Of a stretch of 10,136 nucleotides of DNA, positions 6,349-10,136 are shown in pieces. Made by a program: the position numbers and the translations under genes. The stretch is from Butyricicoccus_A sp964387535 (GTDB lineage: Bacteria > Bacillota > Clostridia > Oscillospirales > Butyricicoccaceae). Numbering within the stretch: the first letter of the stretch is position 1; each line of letters begins with the position of its first letter. The notes under the pieces are model-generated. The model saw only the letters and a list, made by a program, of their open reading frames with translations, ran no database searches and was not told the DNA's origin. The stretch is taken from positions 1 to 10,136 of the forward strand of contig CAYLXH010000081.1 of NCBI GenBank assembly GCA_964387535.1, given 5' to 3'.

Positions 6349-6813
6349 TTACCTCCGGATAAACTGCGTTTCATCACTGACTTCGCTATTATAAGCCCGT
6401 TCAATTTGAACGACAGTCGTGCCAAATTGGATTTTTTCTCCTCCGACAATTGCGACTTCAGAACGTTCGGTACCATTTACTTTTGTACCGTTGAGCGAAC
6501 CCAGATCTCGAAGACAGACGCGATTATTCTTAAGGAACAACTCTGCATGTTTGCGGGAAACGGTGGCATCTGTGATAACAAGATCATTGTCACTGCGGCT
6601 TCCAATAGTAAACGGGAAATGAGTCACCGGACAACGCTTTCCAACATACACAATATAAAACTGTGTTGACGTTGGGACTGCACGATGTGGTTTCCTGGCT
6701 TTTTGTTCACTTGACTCAGGAGCACCAGCGGTCGCAAAGCGATTCGCTTTTATAATGATAACAACTGTCAATACAACGAGAACAGCGATTAATACAGGTT
6801 TTACAAAGTTCAT
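6349..6813 (-). CDS. Membrane-anchored FHA-domain protein
   Basis: This 154-residue protein has an N-terminal membrane segment (about 4-22), a basic cytoplasmic linker (about 23-50) and a C-terminal forkhead-associated domain (about 52-140), which binds phosphothreonine peptides. The binding residues are present: the FTIGSRSDNDLVI loop (Gly71, Arg73), SRKHAEL (Ser86, Arg87, His89) and LGSLNGTKVNG (Asn108, Gly109, Thr110). It is the first gene of an operon with the SEDS and class B PBP genes, 6 bases from the next start. A similar gene order (FhaB, RodA/FtsW, PbpA beside PknB/PstP) is known in Actinobacteria, where FHA proteins link Ser/Thr kinase signalling to wall synthesis. No kinase or phosphatase gene is in this window, so the phosphorylated partner is unknown. 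A GGGAGGG site at 6820-6826, 6 bases upstream, supports the start. Confidence 0.92.
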   Translation of the reverse strand: MNFVKPVLIAVLVVLTVVIIIKANRFATAGAPESSEQKARKPHRAVPTSTQFYIVYVGKRCPVTHFPFTIGSRSDNDLVITDATVSRKHAELFLKNNRVCLRDLGSLNGTKVNGTERSEVAIVGGEKIQFGTTVVQIERAYNSEVSDETQFIRR

Positions 6814-6838
6814 GGATCACCCTCCCTGTGTCCATTCT

Positions 6839-6865
6839 ATTATATCACAATTTGCGGAATTTCAA
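6839..6865 (-). promoter_or_regulatory. Promoter of the FHA-ftsW-PBP operon
   Basis: On the minus strand a perfect TATAAT (6844-6839) is preceded by TGA, giving an extended -10 (TGATATAAT). The best -35 is TTGAAA (6865-6860) at a short 15-base spacing, or CTTTGA at 17. The extended -10 may compensate. The start would fall near 6832, giving a leader of about 19 bases. Confidence 0.55.
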
Positions 6866-7027
6866 AGAGTTTTTATAGAAACAAGGAAAAAACCTCGTTG
6901 AATTTTACATTTTAGTTAAATTTATTGAGATAATAATATATTTTTTTATGGAGAAAGGCGATGCTTGTCTATATTTCGTTTGCATGAAAATATAAAATTG
7001 TAGCGAAACTCTAATCCCGTATGTGCC

Positions 7028-7056
7028 TTGTTGAATAATGGATCTACTGATATAAT
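7028..7056 (+). promoter_or_regulatory. Promoter of the KdpD/KdpE-like two-component operon
   Basis: A perfect TATAAT (7051-7056) preceded by TGA (extended -10) lies 17 bases after TTGTTG (7028-7033), a poor -35. The predicted start near 7063 gives a leader of about 24 bases. The rest of the divergent gap (about 6866-7027) is AT-rich and shows no recognisable riboswitch, hairpin or coding region. Confidence 0.55.
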
Positions 7057-7086
7057 AAAAAAAATATCGCTAAAGGGAACGGTGTC

Positions 7087-8655
7087 ATGAAACAGATGAA
7101 TCGAAAAAAAAGAAAGGCTTTTTCTAAAACAAGAATATATTTTTCTGCAAAAGAGAACGCAGTCAGCGCAATGATAACGATTTCGATTATGATATTGTTC
7201 ACTTCAATCTCTCAAATTTTGTCCTTTCAAAATGGAGAATTGGATGACCTCAGCATTGCCAGCCTTTTTATGTTAGCTATTTTATTAATCGCACGCTGGA
7301 CAAATGGATATGTTTGGAGCATTGGGTCTTCCATCGTCGGCGGTATTCTCATTGACGTACTTTTTAGTTATCCATACCACCAGATAAATTTTTCGTTGCC
7401 AGGATATCCAATCATTTTCTTTTGTCTTATTGTCACAGCAATTATCACGAGCACATTGACTGTACGAAATAAACAGCGACTCCATGAATCGCGTATGAGA
7501 GAACAGATGGCAAATCAAATTGCACAGTTCAGTCGAAAACTTATGCTCATTAACAGCTATGAAGAAATGACGCAATTATGTGTAAAACATTTTAGCGACC
7601 AAATGGAAACGGCTGTTGTTTTTCTCCGTGATATCAATAGCATACAATACAATCAAATAGTGATTCACGGGACGATACCTGAGTATGTTTCACAAAATAT
7701 TGAGATTATGGCTGCCAAAGAGTGTTTTATGACACGAAAACAAAGCGGGAAGGAAACCCCGATCACTCCAACAGCCTCATTTCGATATTTCCCTCTAATT
7801 TCCCATGGCAAAATGAGCGGTGTATTGGGCATTTTATGGGATCATCCTGTTGACAAAGAAATGCTTCTCCGCCTTTTTATCATGTTGGACTGGACAGCAC
7901 TTGCACTGGAACGTCAAGACCTGGAAAATCAGGCACAACAAATTGCGATTGAAGCAGAGAGAGAAAGCTTGAGAAATAATCTGCTTCGGTCTATTTCTCA
8001 TGATCTGAGAACTCCATTGACTGGGATTATCGGAGCAACAGCCGCTTTACTGGACAATATTGATTCCATTGACCATAAAAATGCTCTATCACTGATCAGA
8101 GATATCAATGAAGATGCGTCTTGGCTGCTACGTATGACAGAAAACTTGTTGTCGGTATCAAAACTGACTTCTACAGACGAACAGGTTACGATTAAAAAAC
8201 AGGATGAGGCAGTAGAAGAAATCGTGCCAGAGGCTGTTATGCGATGCAAACGAAGGATGAAGGATGCCGTAATTTCCGTTATAATACCGGAAGATCCATT
8301 ATTTGTTCCGATGTCTGCCACTCTTATGGTTCAGGTTTTAATTAATTTAATTGAAAATGGTATCCGTCATGGAAAATCGCCGGTCTCGGTCAACGTCTTT
8401 CAAGATGGACAATTCGCCCATTTCTCTGTCCGGGACTATGGAGAAGGCCTCACTGCAGAAGTGGAACAAAACCTGTTCAACGGTGTCGGACAAAAAAAAG
8501 CAGAGAGCGGACGCGGACTTGGGATCGGACTTTCTCTTTGTAAAACGATTATTGTTGCTCATGGGGGAGAAATTACAGGGCGAAATCATGAGGATGGTGG
8601 AGCAATTTTTGAATTTACGTTGCCATTAGAGGAGGATTCAAATGAAAACGAATAA
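7087..8655 (+). CDS. KdpD-like sensor histidine kinase without the N-terminal KdpD/USP domains
   Basis: This is a membrane histidine kinase that should autophosphorylate and pass phosphate to the regulator encoded next. The 522-residue protein has a basic start, four close-packed membrane segments (about 24-46, 54-70, 76-94, 106-126) as in the DUF4118 module of KdpD, a GAF-like region (about 145-275), a helical linker, and the kinase core. The segment ERESLRNNLLRSISHDLRTPLTG, with phospho-acceptor His305, closely matches KdpD. The ATPase boxes are N (INLIENGIRHG, Asn420/Asn424), G1 (RDYGEG, Asp450) and G2 (GRGLGIGL, 475-482). Full KdpD is about 900 residues with an N-terminal KdpD plus universal-stress-like sensor, and that part is absent. 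The input may be potassium, turgor or something else. AAAGGGA (7072-7078) precedes the ATG. The end overlaps the regulator gene by 14 bases. Confidence 0.92.
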   Translation: MKQMNRKKRKAFSKTRIYFSAKENAVSAMITISIMILFTSISQILSFQNGELDDLSIASLFMLAILLIARWTNGYVWSIGSSIVGGILIDVLFSYPYHQINFSLPGYPIIFFCLIVTAIITSTLTVRNKQRLHESRMREQMANQIAQFSRKLMLINSYEEMTQLCVKHFSDQMETAVVFLRDINSIQYNQIVIHGTIPEYVSQNIEIMAAKECFMTRKQSGKETPITPTASFRYFPLISHGKMSGVLGILWDHPVDKEMLLRLFIMLDWTALALERQDLENQAQQIAIEAERESLRNNLLRSISHDLRTPLTGIIGATAALLDNIDSIDHKNALSLIRDINEDASWLLRMTENLLSVSKLTSTDEQVTIKKQDEAVEEIVPEAVMRCKRRMKDAVISVIIPEDPLFVPMSATLMVQVLINLIENGIRHGKSPVSVNVFQDGQFAHFSVRDYGEGLTAEVEQNLFNGVGQKKAESGRGLGIGLSLCKTIIVAHGGEITGRNHEDGGAIFEFTLPLEEDSNENE

Positions 8656-9346
8656 GCCAATCGTTTTAATTGTTGAGGATGACGCAACCATCGTTCACGT
8701 TTTATCGACAATCTTAATGAGTAATGGATATAATGTCATCAAAGCAGATACTGGGAACCGAGCGCGTTCCATGATCAATTCTTATCATCCTGATGTCATT
8801 TTATTGGATTTAGGTCTTCCCGATATGGACGGTATAGAGATCATTCAGTGGTTACGTCAAAATTATGGAACTTCCGTTCTCGTTGTCTCAGCAAGAGAAG
8901 ATGAAGAAGAAAAGGTCCGAGCATTAGATACAGGAGCAGATGACTATATTACAAAGCCCTTCGGCACGTCAGAACTATTAGCACGTATTCGAACAGCATT
9001 GCGTCATCAGGCTAGATTGGAGTCAGGAGAGGACCTGCCACAAGACGCGTATCATATTGGCGACCTGACGATTGACTTCAAACGTCGCCAGGTTCTTCTA
9101 CGAGGCGAGTTAGTACATATGACGCAAACAGAATACAAAATTTTGGAGTTGATTGCGCGGCGCCCGGGGCGTGTTTTGACGTATGATTATATTATCCGCC
9201 GAATTTGGGGAGACTATGCGGCAGGAAACAATCGGATTCTTCGAGTAAATATGGCGCATATTCGCCGTAAGCTGGAAGAGAATCCAGCTGAGCCCGAATA
9301 TATCATGACGGAAATAGGCGTTGGATACCGTATGTCAGAAGAATAA
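8642..9346 (+). CDS. KdpE-like response regulator (OmpR/PhoB family)
   Basis: This 234-residue transcription factor has an N-terminal receiver domain (about 5-120) and a C-terminal winged-helix DNA-binding domain (about 135-232). Receiver residues are complete: Glu12, Asp13 and Asp14, phospho-acceptor Asp56 in ILLDLGLPDMDG, Ser83 in VVSARE and Lys105 in YITKPFG. The DNA-binding half shows LTIDFKRRQV, the LTQTEYKILEL-type block (MTQTEYKILELIARRPGRVLT), and RVNMAHIRRKLEENP ending in IGVGYRM. SAREDEEEKVRALDTGADDYITKPFG is characteristic of KdpE. It is translationally coupled to the kinase: GAGGAGG (8629-8635) lies within the kinase gene, 6 bases from the ATG, with a 14-base overlap. Its classical target, kdpFABC, is not in this window, so the regulon is unknown; another potassium uptake system is a reasonable guess. 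Confidence 0.93.
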   Translation: MKTNKPIVLIVEDDATIVHVLSTILMSNGYNVIKADTGNRARSMINSYHPDVILLDLGLPDMDGIEIIQWLRQNYGTSVLVVSAREDEEEKVRALDTGADDYITKPFGTSELLARIRTALRHQARLESGEDLPQDAYHIGDLTIDFKRRQVLLRGELVHMTQTEYKILELIARRPGRVLTYDYIIRRIWGDYAAGNNRILRVNMAHIRRKLEENPAEPEYIMTEIGVGYRMSEE

Positions 9347-9390
9347 TCTCTTACTACATGCAAGAGATAATAGGCAACAGTATGCATTGC

Positions 9391-9427
9391 ACAGAAAAGC
9401 AAGGCCAATCAATGGCCTTGCTTCTGT
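9391..9427. terminator. Bidirectional terminator between the response regulator and DUF2461 genes
   Basis: An uninterrupted 11-bp stem (9397-9407 with 9413-9423) around the loop ATCAA extends, after a two-A bulge, into ACAG/CTGT. The minus side continues as TTTTCTGT and the plus side as TTCTGTATATAC. It sits between convergent stops at 9346 and 9441 and could serve both genes. Confidence 0.8.
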
Positions 9428-9440
9428 ATATACAATCTGT

Positions 9441-10121
9441 TTAGGAATGATGAGCAGACTGTTCTGCACGACGCAGAAAATCATAAAACGGTGCTATTTC
9501 TTGGATATCATGCATCATCGCATCATAGAATTCGCCGCGGAAGACTGGGTCGAAATCAGTAGATGCGTAATTCACCCCCAATCGTTTTTTATTCAGCCAG
9601 CATTGATAACGTTCTGGTGCATCCGGAAATTTGGGACGTTTGTAGTCCTCACCATACATGCTAAAACGGCTACTTTCCAACGCATGATACGCGTTGACAA
9701 ATGATTTATCTTCTCGAAGAATCATTTTCTGGCATTGGGCCAGAACATCTCTTGGCATATCATAATATCCGACACCATAACTCCACTCATCCTGATCAAT
9801 ACCAAAATAATAGCATAAGCTTGATCCAAGTCGTTTCTTTGCGTGGCGAAACGTAATCCACATATGATCACGGTATAAATCCTTATTTTTAGTAAATCTG
9901 GTATCTCTGCGCACGCGGGACAGGCAGCGCGAGGGCTGTACAACAAACGAAGGGTCAATCGACAGCATGACAGGAGCCATCTTCTCTACAAGCTGATAAA
10001 ATGGTTCTGTCACCAGCTCACGGCACTGATCTTTGTGTTCGTCATACCATACTTTACTGTTGCGGATGTGATTCTCTGCGAGAAAATCCAGCATCTGCGG
10101 GGTAAATCCTTTCACAATCAT
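9441..10121 (-). CDS. DUF2461 domain-containing protein
   Basis: This 226-residue protein belongs to the DUF2461 family (also described as TIGR02453), a widespread family with no established biochemical role that I know of. Matching blocks in order are FTPQMLDFLAENHIRNSKVWYDEHKD (6-31), the phrase SRVRRDTRFTKNKDLYRDHMW (about 68-88), CYYFGIDQDEWSYGVGYYDMP (about 103-123) and a C-terminal Lys- and Pro-rich segment KRPKFPDAPERYQCWLNKKRLGVNY. The length is normal for the family and the protein looks cytoplasmic, with no signal or membrane segment. The start at 10121 is followed well by the family N-terminus; AAGGAAG at 10127-10133, 5 bases upstream, is a modest ribosome binding site. The frame remains open to the window edge, so a slightly earlier start cannot be excluded. 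It converges on the response regulator gene and appears unrelated to it. Confidence 0.9.
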   Translation of the reverse strand: MIVKGFTPQMLDFLAENHIRNSKVWYDEHKDQCRELVTEPFYQLVEKMAPVMLSIDPSFVVQPSRCLSRVRRDTRFTKNKDLYRDHMWITFRHAKKRLGSSLCYYFGIDQDEWSYGVGYYDMPRDVLAQCQKMILREDKSFVNAYHALESSRFSMYGEDYKRPKFPDAPERYQCWLNKKRLGVNYASTDFDPVFRGEFYDAMMHDIQEIAPFYDFLRRAEQSAHHS

Positions 10122-10136
10122 ATTGACTTCCTTCTC

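Noticed and set aside
6948..6995. Possible 15-codon leader peptide in the gap upstream of the histidine kinase
   Set aside because: It has no ribosome binding site, lies upstream of the predicted promoter, and shows no regulatory codon pattern.
9346..9368. 7-bp hairpin (ATCTCTT / AAGAGAT) right after the response regulator
   Set aside because: The stem is weak, the loop is 9 bases, and no T-tract follows; the stronger hairpin at 9391-9427 explains termination.

Overview
The window looks like the chromosome of a low-to-moderate-GC Bacillota, most likely a gut-type Clostridia/Oscillospirales member. This rests on strong AGGAGG-type ribosome binding sites, extended -10 promoters, a DUF1540 mini-protein, a KdpD/KdpE-type two-component pair without an N-terminal KdpD domain, and an FHA - FtsW/RodA - class B PBP cluster. 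The genus cannot be fixed from the sequence alone. I see no tRNA, rRNA, insertion sequence, phage gene, CRISPR array or attachment site.

Layout. (1) Positions 1-1643, sugar or carbonyl metabolism: the 3' end of an aldo/keto reductase (+) converges on a sugar-phosphate isomerase/epimerase-like TIM-barrel gene (-), with two strong tandem hairpins between them. The TIM-barrel gene is divergent from an AraC-family regulator (+, 1644-2513), and both promoters can be read in the 204-base gap. This is the usual arrangement of a small catabolic locus with a local regulator. (2) Positions 2627-3559: a membrane-anchored N-acetylmuramoyl-L-alanine amidase (+) is followed by a 55-residue cysteine-rich DUF1540 protein (+), ending at a bidirectional terminator. 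(3) Positions 3624-6813 (-): a three-gene cell-wall operon transcribed in the order FHA-domain protein, SEDS glycosyltransferase (FtsW/RodA family), class B penicillin-binding protein. SEDS and class B PBP are the two halves of a peptidoglycan polymerase/crosslinkase, and the anchored FHA protein suggests control by threonine phosphorylation. The SEDS and PBP genes overlap out of frame by 116 bases, which is unusual. (4) Positions 7087-9346 (+): a KdpD-like histidine kinase lacking the N-terminal KdpD/USP sensor region, overlapping its KdpE-like response regulator by 14 bases. No kdpFABC genes are present here. (5) Positions 9441-10121 (-): a DUF2461 protein, convergent with the regulator across a hairpin terminator.

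Most of the window is ordinary, well-conserved housekeeping or regulatory material. The features most worth a second look are the 116-base ftsW/PBP overlap, the divergent extracellular loop of that FtsW-like protein, the perfect 17-bp hairpin with no T-tract downstream of the aldo/keto reductase, and the repeat pair between the divergent TIM-barrel and AraC promoters. I find no clear evidence of a wholly new system.
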